From Microbacterium oleivorans (lineage in GTDB: Bacteria > Actinomycetota > Actinomycetes > Actinomycetales > Microbacteriaceae): a stretch of 64,000 nt of DNA. Both the position numbers and the translations under genes were made by a program. The stretch's first letter is position 1. Every line of letters begins with the position of its first letter. Of this stretch, positions 9,220-17,066 are shown in pieces. The DNA lies in assembly GCF_023715745.1 (NCBI RefSeq), contig NZ_JAMBOV010000004.1, forward strand, positions 62,001 through 126,000. The letters are read 5' to 3'. The notes beneath the pieces are model-generated. The model saw nothing but the letters and a program-made list of their open reading frames with translations. It had not been told where the DNA came from and searched no databases.

Positions 9220-9735
9220 ATGCGCGGCGCGCCGGTCGTCAGCATCGAGCTGGAGTTCGATGCCGCGACCGAGCGCGCCGTGCGCACGGAGTGGCAGGCG
9301 CTCGCCGACGCCGGGCTGTCGAGCCTCGCCGCGCACACCTCGCCGTCGAACGCGCCGCACGTGACGCTGCTGGTGCGTTCGTCGGTATCGCTGGCGTCGG
9401 TGCCGCTGCCCGCGGCCTTCCCGATCACGCTCGGTGCTGTGGTGCTCTTCGGCGCGGGGGAGCGGCGGGTGCTCGCACGATCGGTCGTGCCGTCGCCGGA
9501 CCTGCTCGCGCTGCACGCCGCCGTGCACGCGGCCGCCGGCCCCGGCGACGACGCTCCGCACACCGCGCCGGGCGAATGGATGCCGCACGTCACCCTCGCG
9601 CGTCGGCTCAAGGTCTCGGACCTGGAGCAGGCGCTGCCGCTACTCGGTGAGCCGATCACCGGGACGGCGCGGGGGCTGCGGCGGTGGGATGCGGCATCCG
9701 CGACCGTCACCGAGCTGGGGGTGTTCGGGGGCTGA
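9220..9735 (+). CDS. 2H phosphoesterase (2'-5' RNA ligase family protein)
   Basis: 171 residues with the two HxT motifs that define 2H phosphoesterases: APHVTLLV near residue 47 and MPHVTLAR near residue 126, each supplying a catalytic His and Thr. Such enzymes cleave or join 2'-5' or cyclic phosphodiester bonds in RNA or nucleotides, but the substrate here cannot be read from sequence. The start is uncertain: ATG 9220 or GTG 9211, the latter overlapping the peptidase stop by 4 bp and suggesting coupling. Confidence 0.8.
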   Translation: MRGAPVVSIELEFDAATERAVRTEWQALADAGLSSLAAHTSPSNAPHVTLLVRSSVSLASVPLPAAFPITLGAVVLFGAGERRVLARSVVPSPDLLALHAAVHAAAGPGDDAPHTAPGEWMPHVTLARRLKVSDLEQALPLLGEPITGTARGLRRWDAASATVTELGVFGG

Positions 9736-9926
9736 TCCCGGATCGGACTGAGCACGATCTCCGAGGGCGCTACAGCGGTATGGCATCGGCGCGAGCTCTT
9801 TCATGCAGGGGTTTCCGCGCCGATCGTCACGACCGGTGAGTACAACACCGTTTTCGCTGGTTGGCAAGGCCTCACCGTTCGCGCCGGCGGGGTGGTTACA
9901 TTCTTCCGCGACGCGAGTGGAGCAGC

Positions 9927-10397
9927 ATGGACAGCAGCAATCGGTCCGGCCGGGTTGCCGGCGACGAGGTTCGGCGAGTCCTTGATCTGTTGCAGAAGTA
10001 CCGTGTCGCGGAGCGGGACATGCAGGCTCGTGCGAGGCGGTTGCTGTCGGTGAGTGAGAACGAGCTCGCCGCGATGCGTTTCCTGCTTCGTCAGCCCGAT
10101 CGCTCGGCTCGCCCGCAGGACCTGCTTCGTCATCTGGCCATTTCTTCGGCGGCTGTGACGACGATGATCGACAAGTTGGAGAGTGCCGACCGTGTGAAGC
10201 GTCGGACGGTCGAGGGGGATCGCCGTGCGGTGGCGATCGTCGCGACGACTCTCGCAGAGGAGGAATTGCGCGGGGTGCTCGGGGACGCGGACACGCTGAT
10301 GGAAGCCGCCGCTAGCGGGTTCACCCCATCGGAGCTGCGCCAGGTGGAGACGTTCCTGATCGCGGTGACGAAGACCGTCGACGGCATCGCGGCGTGA
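9927..10397 (+). CDS. MarR-family transcriptional regulator
   Basis: 156 residues with a winged helix-turn-helix (RPQDLLRHLAISSAAVTTMIDKLE, then the wing RRTVEGDRRAVAIVAT), flanked by dimerisation helices. The nearest upstream gene ends at 9735, and the 191-bp gap holds no gene but a candidate operator, CGGTG-7 nt-CACCG at 9834-9850. Codons are less GC-rich than in neighbours (many CGT, GTT, TCG), which may mark recent acquisition with the convergent gene at 10427. No target gene is adjacent, so the ligand and regulon are unknown. Confidence 0.82.
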   Translation: MDSSNRSGRVAGDEVRRVLDLLQKYRVAERDMQARARRLLSVSENELAAMRFLLRQPDRSARPQDLLRHLAISSAAVTTMIDKLESADRVKRRTVEGDRRAVAIVATTLAEEELRGVLGDADTLMEAAASGFTPSELRQVETFLIAVTKTVDGIAA

Positions 10398-10401
10398 GCC
10401 G

Positions 10402-10419
10402 CGCCGTTTCATGACGGCG
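10402..10419. terminator. Possible bidirectional terminator hairpin
   Basis: CGCCGT-TTCATG-ACGGCG forms a 6-bp stem in the 29-bp gap between convergent genes. The stem is short, so this is weak evidence. Confidence 0.35.
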
Positions 10420-10426
10420 GTCTGCG

Positions 10427-10798
10427 TCAGTCCGTGGCGGAGGCCGAGGATTCGGGTGTGGCCTCGGGTTCGTAGTGTCCCAGCGACCTCTCTTGGAGGT
10501 AGGCGCACAGTTCCGCGGCGATCTGCAGCTCGTGTGTGAGGCCATTGAGTTCGAAGCTCGTCAGTTCGAGCGTCTGCTCGGCGGGTTCGATGAAGACGTG
10601 CCAGCTCAGCTCCTCGCCGATGTCGCGAGGTTCGATCCACACGGAGTTCGGTGCAGCCACCAGCGGAATGAGGACGAGGCCGGTGTCCTCCCCGCCGGAG
10701 CCGTCCTGGACGGCGACACGGATCTCTTCACCGCCGCTTCGCGCGTCGATGAACTCCGCTACCCAGTGTTCGAGCGTTTCCTTGCTGTGGAAGACCAT
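10427..10798 (-). CDS. Hypothetical protein
   Basis: A 123-residue acidic protein that I do not recognise. It starts MVFHSKETLEHWVAEFIDA, contains a run of predicted beta-strands (LVLIPLVAAPNSVWIEP, SWHVFIEP) and ends in an acidic, Ser/Thr-rich tail. It has no signal peptide or membrane helix. It converges with the MarR gene and faces the dihydrofolate-reductase-like gene at 10900. Base composition is lower in GC than the flanks, as in the MarR gene, so both may have arrived together. Confidence 0.65.
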   Translation of the reverse strand: MVFHSKETLEHWVAEFIDARSGGEEIRVAVQDGSGGEDTGLVLIPLVAAPNSVWIEPRDIGEELSWHVFIEPAEQTLELTSFELNGLTHELQIAAELCAYLQERSLGHYEPEATPESSASATD

Positions 10799-10887
10799 GC
10801 GCCTTGCCCTTCTCGTGCTGACCCCAGTGAAGGCGCGTGCGCCCGTACTGATTATGAATCGCTCAGTATGCGAAAGCGGAACGCGCT

Positions 10888-10893
10888 TATGGT
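10888..10893 (+). promoter_or_regulatory. -10 element of leaderless DHFR-family gene
   Basis: TATGGT followed by CTCTCC and the ATG at 10900, giving exactly six bases between hexamer and start codon. Confidence 0.55.
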
Positions 10894-10899
10894 CTCTCC

Positions 10900-11484
10900 A
10901 TGGGACGCATCATCGTGGAGCAGATCATCACCGCCGACGGGTTCGTGCAGGACGCGGAAGGCGGGATGAGGTGCATGAGCGCCGCTCCGATCGACAGCAC
11001 CGATTCCGACCAGATCCGGCTCCTCGAGCAGACCGGCGCGATCGTCCTCGGGCGGAAGACGTACGAGATGTTCGCTGACTACTGGCCGACGGTCGACCCG
11101 GCCGACGAACCCGTTGCAGCACTGATCAACTCCCTCCCCAAGCATGTCGTGAGCAACACGATCGACGTCGCCCCGTGGGGTCCGCATCGCGAAGCGACCG
11201 TCGAGCCGGGGGACCCCGTGGCCACTCTCACTCGACTGCGGGCCGATGTCGACGGAAACGTACTGGTGTGGGGCAGTCTGCAGCTCACGGACGCGCTTTT
11301 CCACGCGAGGCTCGTCGACGTGCTGCGACTTCGCCAGATCCCGAGCCTCATCGGGGACGGTCGCGGTCCGACCCCTCGCGACCTCGATCAGGCCGTCGTC
11401 CACCAGGTAGGTCTTCACGCCGGATCCAACTGGGTCACCACCGAGTACGAGGTCACACCCCATCCCGCACCCGACGTTCGTTGA
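10900..11484 (+). CDS. Dihydrofolate reductase family protein (RibD C-terminal type)
   Basis: 194 residues starting MGRIIVEQIITADGFVQD, the first strand and loop of the RibD-C/DHFR-like fold, followed by GAIVLGRKTYEMFADYW and a nucleotide-binding VWGSLQLTDALFHA segment near residue 125. Members reduce pterin- or deazaflavin-like substrates with NADPH, but most short stand-alone proteins of this type have no proven reaction. It is not in an operon: a leaderless-type promoter lies directly in front and a convergent MarR gene follows. Confidence 0.75.
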   Translation: MGRIIVEQIITADGFVQDAEGGMRCMSAAPIDSTDSDQIRLLEQTGAIVLGRKTYEMFADYWPTVDPADEPVAALINSLPKHVVSNTIDVAPWGPHREATVEPGDPVATLTRLRADVDGNVLVWGSLQLTDALFHARLVDVLRLRQIPSLIGDGRGPTPRDLDQAVVHQVGLHAGSNWVTTEYEVTPHPAPDVR

Positions 11485-11548
11485 CGGTCGACGGACCCGA
11501 CGCGCGCTGGATCGTCGAGCTGCAGCAGCCCGTCGCCTGACCGACCGC

Positions 11549-11605
11549 TCCGGGAACGTGTCGCGCCGCTTCCGCGCCGCGAGGAGGTCGCATCGCATTC
11601 CCGGA
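11549..11605. repeat. Inverted repeat in convergent gap
   Basis: TCCGGGAA (11549-11556) and TTCCCGGA (11598-11605) are exact complements separated by 41 bases. They lie in the 138-bp gap between the DHFR-like gene and the convergent MarR gene, which has no gene of its own. A terminator role is possible but the loop is long. Confidence 0.3.
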
Positions 11606-11622
11606 ACAGCCTGCGCTCGCGG

Positions 11623-12123
11623 TCAGGCCTTCACCGGGTTCCAGCCCGGCTCATCGCCCAGCCCCGTCAGCACGCGCGCGGTGATCGACCGCAGCTGCTT
11701 CTGCTGCGCGGGGGTGAGCCGGTCGAGCACGATCCGGTGGACCAGGTCGACGTGACCGGGACCCGCCGCACGCCGCGCCTCGGCGCCGGCTGCGGTGAGG
11801 ATCGCGAGAGTGTAGCGACCGTCCGCGGGGTCCATCTCACGGCGCAGATATCCGCGCGATTCGAGGCGGGTCGCCGCGCGGGACAGGCGCGACAGTGAGC
11901 TGTGCGCGTAACCGGCGAGCGTGCTCATCCGCAGGCGGCCGTCGTCGGCGCGGGAGAGCGCGTAGAGGATGCCGTACTCGAAGTGCGTGAGCCCGGCATC
12001 CCGCTGCAACTGGGCGTCGAGTGCAGCAGGGAGCCACTCCAAGAGCGTCGCCAGCGACGACCAGGTCTCGAGGTCGTCGGAAGAGAAATCATCGCGCTCG
12101 GGCACGCTCCCATCATAAGTCAT
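11623..12123 (-). CDS. MarR-family transcriptional regulator with twin operators
   Basis: About 166 residues with a MarR winged helix (RLRMSTLAGYAHSSLSRLSRAATRLESRGYL, wing DPADGRYTLAILT). It is transcribed divergently from the SDR at 12187, and two identical palindromes lie between them, so it very likely represses that gene and itself. Start choice is open. ATG 12123 gives the longest ATG form, but TTGACT-15 nt-TATGAT lies over it and would begin transcription at GTG 12105, making a leaderless mRNA and a protein six residues shorter. Confidence 0.85.
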   Translation of the reverse strand: MTYDGSVPERDDFSSDDLETWSSLATLLEWLPAALDAQLQRDAGLTHFEYGILYALSRADDGRLRMSTLAGYAHSSLSRLSRAATRLESRGYLRREMDPADGRYTLAILTAAGAEARRAAGPGHVDLVHRIVLDRLTPAQQKQLRSITARVLTGLGDEPGWNPVKA

Positions 12124-12138
12124 GACTTGCTCAGTCAA
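12112..12138 (-). promoter_or_regulatory. Promoter of the MarR gene (leaderless, GTG 12105)
   Basis: On the minus strand TTGACT (12138-12133) and TATGAT (12117-12112) are 15 bp apart, and GTG 12105 follows the -10 by exactly six bases. The -35 lies inside operator copy 1, so the regulator would repress itself. Confidence 0.6.
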
Positions 12139-12140
12139 GT
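12125..12140. promoter_or_regulatory. MarR operator, copy 1
   Basis: ACTTGCTCAGTCAAGT, a 16-bp palindrome with ACTTG/CAAGT arms. It covers the -35 of the MarR promoter and a TTGCTC -35-like hexamer facing the SDR. Confidence 0.78.
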
Positions 12141-12156
12141 CATCCGAGATACCGTC

Positions 12157-12172
12157 ACTTGCTCAGTCAAGT
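12157..12172. promoter_or_regulatory. MarR operator, copy 2
   Basis: An identical ACTTGCTCAGTCAAGT placed 32 bp (about three helical turns) from copy 1, so two dimers could bind on the same DNA face. It covers the expected transcription start of the SDR, whose -10 would be TACCGT at 12150-12155. Confidence 0.78.
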
Positions 12173-12186
12173 GAAAGGCCTTCAAC

Positions 12187-12966
12187 ATGGACCTCCAACT
12201 CCGCGGAAAGCGCGCGTTCGTCACCGGTTAGACCCAGGGCATCGGTTTCGCCATTGCCCATGCCCTCGCCTCCGAGGGCGCGGCCGTTCTCCTCAACGGT
12301 CGCGATGCCGCCCGGACGCACGCAGCAGCCGACCGACTGCGCGCACTCGTCCTCGGGGCCGACATCGACGTCGCCCCCGGTGACGTCACCGACCCGGGGG
12401 CGTTCGCCGACCTCCCCGAGATCGACATCCTCGTCCACAACGCCGGCGCGTTCGGTCTGAACGAGTTCGCCGGCACGGATGACGCCGAGTGGCAGCGATA
12501 CCTCGACGTGAACCTCATGGCGGGTGCCCGGCTTTAGCGGCGCGTCCTGGCCGGGATGCGCGAGCGACGGTGGGGCCGCATCCTGTTCATCGCGAGCGAG
12601 TCCGGCGTGAACGTCCCCGCCGACATGATCCCGTACGGCGTCTCGAAGGCCGCAACGATCGCCCTCGGCAACGGTCTCGCCAAGCTCACGCGCGGGACCG
12701 AGGTCACGGTCAACACGGTGCTCGGCGGCCCGACCTACTCGGACGGCGTCGCGTCGGTCGTCGAGTCGATCGCGGCCGCCCAGGGCGTGCCGGCGGATGC
12801 CGTCGCGGCATCCGTCATCGGTCAGAACAGGACCACGCTGCTGGAGCGCTTCATCCGCCCGGAGGAGATCGCGGCGCTCGTGGCCTTCCTCGCGAGCCCT
12901 CGCGCCTCGGCGATCAACGGCGCGGCTCTCCGCGCCGACGGCGGGGTGCTGACCGGGATGCTCTGA
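12187..12966 (+). pseudogene. Short-chain dehydrogenase/reductase interrupted by two in-frame TAG codons
   Basis: A 260-codon SDR frame reading MDLQLRGKRAFVTG, TAG (12229-12231, codon 15), TQGIGFAIAHALASEG and on to VNLMAGARL, TAG (12535-12537, codon 117), RRVLAGMRERRWG. The rest is intact: NAG motif, catalytic ASESG and YGVSK, and the C-terminal INGAALRADGG. Each TAG sits where Ser (TCG) is common in the family. RBS GAAAGG, promoter and operators look intact. TAG serves as a normal stop in two other genes here (36610, 51067), so a pseudogene is more likely than recoding. Sequencing error remains possible. Confidence 0.8.
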
Positions 12967-12974
12967 CGCCCGCC

Positions 12975-13853
12975 TCAGAAGACGATCGTGTGGTTCCCGT
13001 GCCGGATGACGCGGTCCTCGGCGTGCCAGCGCACCGCGCGAGAGAGCACCTGACGCTCCACGTCGGCGCCGCGGCGGACGAGCTCGGCAGTCGTGTCGGC
13101 GTGGGTGACGCGGATCGTGTCCTGCTCGATGATCGGACCCTCGTCGAGGTCGCCGGTGACGTAATGGCTCGTTGCACCGATGAGCTTCACGCCGCGCTCC
13201 TTCGCCTTGCGGTACGGCTCGGCGCCGATGAAGGCCGGGAGGAACGAATGGTGGATGTTGATGACCGGCACCGCGAGCTCCTCGAGGAACTCGGGCGAGA
13301 GGATCTGCATGTACCGCGCCAGGACGACGAAGTCGACGTTGCCCTTCAGCAGCTCGAGGATCTTCGCCTCGGACGCCGACTTGTCGGGGCCGGGCGTCGA
13401 CGGCACGTGGAAGAAAGGCACCCCGAACGAACGGACGTCCTCCGCCGACGATGTGTGGTTCGAGATGACCATCGGGATGCTGGTGGGCAGCTCGCCGCGA
13501 CGGTTGCGCCACAGCAGGTCGAGCAGGCAGTGGTCCTGCTTCGACGACAGGATCGCCATGCGCTTGGGCACCGACTGGTCCGTCAGCGACCACTCCAGCT
13601 CAAAAGGGGCGAGGGTCTCGGCGATCTCCGCCTCGATCGCGGGGCGCTGCGCACCGAAGCCGGGTCGGTGGAACACGACGCGCTGAAAGTACGCCCCGCC
13701 GCGGGGGTCGTCGGAGTACTGGTCGAACTGCACGATGTTCCCGTCGATCCGCGTGATCATCGCCGAGACGGCGGCGATGATCCCCGGAGTGTCCTTACCG
13801 TGCACGATGAGGCAGGCGTGGTCGGCGTGGAGCTGCGGGGCGGGCGACGTCAT
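12975..13853 (-). CDS. purU: Formyltetrahydrofolate deformylase
   Basis: 292 residues. An N-terminal ACT domain (residues 10-85, LIVHGKDTPGIIAAVSAMI) precedes a formyltransferase-like catalytic domain with MVISNHTS, INIHHSFLPAF (catalytic His) and SHYVTGDLDEGPIIEQD (catalytic Asp). It hydrolyses 10-formyl-THF to THF and formate, supplying formate and balancing one-carbon pools. It is a single gene, divergent from the WcbI-like gene. A CAGAAT hexamer lies six bases before the ATG, close to the TANNNT pattern. Confidence 0.95.
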   Translation of the reverse strand: MTSPAPQLHADHACLIVHGKDTPGIIAAVSAMITRIDGNIVQFDQYSDDPRGGAYFQRVVFHRPGFGAQRPAIEAEIAETLAPFELEWSLTDQSVPKRMAILSSKQDHCLLDLLWRNRRGELPTSIPMVISNHTSSAEDVRSFGVPFFHVPSTPGPDKSASEAKILELLKGNVDFVVLARYMQILSPEFLEELAVPVINIHHSFLPAFIGAEPYRKAKERGVKLIGATSHYVTGDLDEGPIIEQDTIRVTHADTTAELVRRGADVERQVLSRAVRWHAEDRVIRHGNHTIVF

Positions 13854-13968
13854 CCCTCGATTCTGCCCTGTGACGACGGATGCCGCGGACCGCGGCACGA
13901 GCGCATACCTCGTTCGCGGGCCGGCGCAAGTCGTGGCGAGGACGGATGCCGGTTGAAAGGCTCGCGGA

Positions 13969-14859
13969 ATGGCAGAACACGAGCTCGACCCGCATGACGC
14001 CCACCACGCGGAGTTCTGGGGTGAGCCGCGAGAGGGGTATGGCGTCGTCGTCGGAAACTGCCAAGCCGAGTCGGTCCGACTCGTCCTCGACTCGGATGAG
14101 GTGCCTCTCGTGCGCGTCCCTCCCGTGTACCTGCTGGATGCGGCGGCGACCCGCCGCCTGCACGACCTCCTCTCCGGAGCATCGATGCTCATCGCGCAGC
14201 CGGTGAAGGACGACTACCACGGCCTCCCGCTCGGGACCCGTCAGCTGGCGGCATCCCTCCCGAGGTCGAGTCGAGCGGTCACCTTTCCGATCGTCCGGTT
14301 CACCGGGCTGTACCCGTTCCAGGCGGCGCTGCACGTCCCGGGGGTGGAGGAGACGCCGCCGATCGTCGCGTATCACGACGTCCGCACGCTCGCCGAGGCC
14401 GCCGGTGCGCCGGTGCGCTCACGACTCGACCGTGACGCGGTGCACGCGGAGGCCGACGCGTCGCTCGCCGAGCTCCGGCGTCGCGAGGCGTCGCTCGACG
14501 TCGCGATCTCGGACGTGTTCGCCGACCCGGAGTTCGATCTGGTGCGCACCGTCAACCACCCCGGCAACGCGGTTCTCCTCGCCCTCGGCGACCGGATCCT
14601 GCGCGCCCTCGGCCGTTCCGGCGAGGCGACCGACCCGGGTCGTCCCCTCTTGAACTCCGTCCACGCGCCTCGCGAGGACTGGGTGATCGACGCGTGGGAC
14701 CTGGACGCCGAACCCGACTCCGACTGGACCGTCGACGGGCGTCGGGTCGCACCTGCCGAGGCCCGCGAGGCGCACCTGGAGTGGTACCGCCGGCATCCGC
14801 AGTTCGTGCGCGGCGCCCTCGAGCGGCTGCGGCCCACGCTCGAGCGCTGGCGCCGCTGA
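13969..14859 (+). CDS. WcbI-like protein (putative acyl/acetyltransferase)
   Basis: 296 residues. The start EGYGVVVGNCQAESVRLVL matches the GNCQxE signature of the WcbI family (polysaccharide biosynthesis putative acetyltransferase), followed by the GASMLIAQPVKDDYHGLPLGTRQL and FPIVRFTGLYPFQ blocks expected after it. Founding members act on capsule polysaccharide, but no capsule genes are nearby, so the substrate is unknown. It has an RBS (GAAAGG) and ends 18 bp before the GNAT gene, which has its own promoter. Confidence 0.68.
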   Translation: MAEHELDPHDAHHAEFWGEPREGYGVVVGNCQAESVRLVLDSDEVPLVRVPPVYLLDAAATRRLHDLLSGASMLIAQPVKDDYHGLPLGTRQLAASLPRSSRAVTFPIVRFTGLYPFQAALHVPGVEETPPIVAYHDVRTLAEAAGAPVRSRLDRDAVHAEADASLAELRRREASLDVAISDVFADPEFDLVRTVNHPGNAVLLALGDRILRALGRSGEATDPGRPLLNSVHAPREDWVIDAWDLDAEPDSDWTVDGRRVAPAEAREAHLEWYRRHPQFVRGALERLRPTLERWRR

Positions 14860-14865
14860 CGGGCG

Positions 14866-14871
14866 TAGCGT
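14866..14871 (+). promoter_or_regulatory. -10 element of leaderless GNAT gene
   Basis: TAGCGT followed by GGCGGC and ATG 14878. Confidence 0.55.
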
Positions 14872-14877
14872 GGCGGC

Positions 14878-15579
14878 ATGACCGACGCGCTCGACATCCG
14901 CGAACTGCACACGATCGACGAGATGGTCGCCGCCAGCGGCGTGTTCGAGGCGGTCTGGGGTTCGCCCGACGGGGGGATGCCGCCGAACCTGCTGCGCGCG
15001 CTGGAGCACTCCGGCAACTACGTCGTCGGGGTGTACGACGGTGGCCGCATGGTCGCCGCGTCGGCCGCGTTCTTCGGGCCTCCGGCATCCCGCAGCATGC
15101 ACTCGCACGTCACGGGTGTCCTTCCTGACGCACAGGCGCAAGGCATCGGGCGGGCGCTGAAGGCGCATCAGCGGGAGTGGGCCTTCGGCCGCGATGTCGG
15201 CACGATCACCTGGACCTTCGACCCGCTCATCGCGCGCAACGCGCACTTCAACCTCGCGGTCCTCGGCGCCCGGGTCACCGACTACCTCGTCGACCACTAC
15301 GGCGACATGGGCGACGCGATCAACAGCGGCGACGAGAGTGACCGGCTCCATGTCGCCTGGCACCTCGCCTCCCCCGTGCCGACGCCGGCACCCGGGGACG
15401 TCGTCGGGACCGTCGCGATCCCGACCGACATCGAGACCCTGCGTCGGACCGATCCGGATGCCGCGGCCCGGGCACGCCACGAGGTCAGGGATGCGTTCCG
15501 GGCGCAGCTCGACGCGGGGCTCATGGTCGGCGGCTTCCGCGCCGGCGAGGGCTACCTGTTCGTCCCCCGCGTAGCCTGA
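14878..15579 (+). CDS. GNAT-family N-acetyltransferase (COG3375-like, candidate amino-acid N-succinyltransferase)
   Basis: 233 residues with a GNAT core: VVGVYDGGRMVAASAAFF, then the acyl-CoA loop HVTGVLPDAQAQGIGRALKAHQREWA, and WTFDPLIARNAHFNL after it, a block typical of the COG3375 branch. The adjacent gene is an N-acylamino-acid racemase. In Geobacillus such GNAT partners succinylate D-amino acids, the racemase inverts them and a hydrolase removes succinate. That role is inferred here from the neighbour. No hydrolase is visible in this window. Confidence 0.78.
   Translation: MTDALDIRELHTIDEMVAASGVFEAVWGSPDGGMPPNLLRALEHSGNYVVGVYDGGRMVAASAAFFGPPASRSMHSHVTGVLPDAQAQGIGRALKAHQREWAFGRDVGTITWTFDPLIARNAHFNLAVLGARVTDYLVDHYGDMGDAINSGDESDRLHVAWHLASPVPTPAPGDVVGTVAIPTDIETLRRTDPDAAARARHEVRDAFRAQLDAGLMVGGFRAGEGYLFVPRVA
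15572..15577 (+). promoter_or_regulatory. -10 element of leaderless racemase gene
   Basis: TAGCCT, six bases before ATG 15584. Its last base is the T of the upstream gene's TGA stop, so the promoter lies within the end of the GNAT gene. Confidence 0.55.
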
Positions 15580-15583
15580 GCCC

Positions 15584-16717
15584 ATGCCGCCCGCCCAGCC
15601 CGCCGCATCCGTCCGCCTCGACGAGATCGAGCTGCGGGTGCTGCACCTCCCGCTCGTCTCACCGTTCACGACATCTTTCGGCACCGAGACCGTGCGCGAG
15701 GTCATCCTCGTCCGCGCGCGCACCGAGTCGGGGGAGGGCTGGGGTGAGGTCGTCACCCAGAACGCGCCCCTCTACTCGAGCGAGTACACGCACGGTGCGT
15801 GGGATGTCGCCACTCGATGGCTCGGGCCGGCTCTGCTCGGCCGCCGCGACCTCGCTCCCGAGGATGTGGCCCCGACGCTCGAGCCCTTCGTCGGTCACCG
15901 GATGGCGAAGGCGGGTCTCGAGCTCGCCGTCCTCGACGCGGCACTCCGAGCCGAGGGTCGATCGTTCGCCTCGTACCTCGGTGCGGCGGCGGCCACGATC
16001 CCATCGGGGGTGAGCGTCGGCATCCAACCCGACCCGACGGCGCTGGTCGAGACCGTCCGCGGCTACCTCGACGAGGGCTACGTGCGCATCAAGATCAAGA
16101 TCAAGCCCGGTCGCGACATCGCTGAGACGGATGCCGTGCGTTCCGCCTTCCCCGACATCCCCCTGCAGGTCGACGCGAACTCCGCCTACACGCTCGCCGA
16201 TGCCGACACGCTCGCGCAGCTCGACCGCTTCGGCCTCCTGCTGATCGAGCAGCCGCTGCAGGAGGACGACATCGTCGACCACGCCGCGCTCGCCCAGCTT
16301 CTGAAGACCCCGATCTGCCTCGACGAGTCGATCACGTCGGCGAAGGCCGCCCGCGACGCGCTCGCCCTCGGTGCCACGACGGTCATCAACGTGAAGGCCG
16401 GTCGGGTCGGCGGCTACCTCGAGGCGCTCCGCATCGCCGACCTGTGCGAGGCGGCGGGGATCCCGGTGTGGTGCGGCGGCATGCTCGAGACCGGTATCGG
16501 GCGCGCGGCCAACGCGGCGCTCGCCGCGCACCCCGCGTTCACCCTGCCAGGCGACGTCTCGGCATCCGCTCGGTTCTACCGGGACGACATCGTGACCGAG
16601 CCCGCGGTCCTCGAAGACGGGCACGTCCGCGTCCCGACCGGCCCGGGGCTCGGAGTCGAGGTCGACGAGGCGGCGCTCGAGCGGTTCACGGTCGCGCGCG
16701 AGACGCTGCGGCGCTGA
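15584..16717 (+). CDS. N-succinylamino-acid racemase / o-succinylbenzoate synthase (enolase superfamily)
   Basis: 377 residues with all hallmarks of the MenC/NSAR subgroup: KIKIKPG (the KxK base pair of lysines), metal ligands in LQVDANSAY, LLIEQPL and ICLDESI, a second-face lysine in VINVKAGRVGG, and GGMLETGIGRAAN. The subgroup includes o-succinylbenzoate synthase (menaquinone pathway) and N-succinylamino-acid racemase, which sequence alone does not separate. The GNAT partner 5 bp upstream and the absence of other men genes favour the racemase role. The transcript probably starts at the ATG itself. Confidence 0.85.
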   Translation: MPPAQPAASVRLDEIELRVLHLPLVSPFTTSFGTETVREVILVRARTESGEGWGEVVTQNAPLYSSEYTHGAWDVATRWLGPALLGRRDLAPEDVAPTLEPFVGHRMAKAGLELAVLDAALRAEGRSFASYLGAAAATIPSGVSVGIQPDPTALVETVRGYLDEGYVRIKIKIKPGRDIAETDAVRSAFPDIPLQVDANSAYTLADADTLAQLDRFGLLLIEQPLQEDDIVDHAALAQLLKTPICLDESITSAKAARDALALGATTVINVKAGRVGGYLEALRIADLCEAAGIPVWCGGMLETGIGRAANAALAAHPAFTLPGDVSASARFYRDDIVTEPAVLEDGHVRVPTGPGLGVEVDEAALERFTVARETLRR

Positions 16718-16734
16718 GCGCGCTCAGGCCGGCG

Positions 16735-17004
16735 TCACCAGACGATGCCGCCGCCGACGGAGATGCCGCCCCACGTGAGCAGGACGAAGATGCCGGCGAA
16801 GACGACGGGGGCGATGCCCTTTCCGCTTCGCGCGAGTCCCTTCAGGAGCGCGATCACGACGAGGACAGCGGCGACGATGGAGAGCCCGCCGCCGAGGAAA
16901 AGTCCGATGAACAGCGGGATCGGCATGAGGATGAGACCGAGGAGACCGACCCAGAAGGCGGCCCAGGCGGTCGGGTTCGAGCGGCGTTCGGTGGCATAGG
17001 TCAT
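16735..17004 (-). CDS. Small membrane protein
   Basis: 89 residues with three hydrophobic stretches (WAAFWVGLLGLILMPIPLFIGLFL, GLSIVAAVLVVIALLKGLA, APVVFAGIFVLLTWGGISVGGG). It resembles the DUF4190-type small integral membrane proteins common in actinobacteria, but I cannot assign a role. ATG 17004 is chosen because the frame further upstream overlaps the MerR gene on the same strand. A GAGGAT hexamer lies six bases before the ATG. Confidence 0.65.
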   Translation of the reverse strand: MTYATERRSNPTAWAAFWVGLLGLILMPIPLFIGLFLGGGLSIVAAVLVVIALLKGLARSGKGIAPVVFAGIFVLLTWGGISVGGGIVW

Positions 17005-17066
17005 GCGACCATCCTCGCGGGGCGAGCGCGATGCCGCGATGGGGCTGTCCGGAATCGTGCGACGTG

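Noticed and set aside
9834-9850. CGGTG-7 nt-CACCG as a MarR operator
   Set aside because: Only five-base arms, which occur often by chance in this sequence. It is mentioned with the gene but not listed as a site.
12187-12966. General amber recoding (TAG as serine) in this genome
   Set aside because: The genes ending at 36610 and 51067 use TAG as their stop, and no suppressor tRNA is in the window. The pseudogene reading is simpler.
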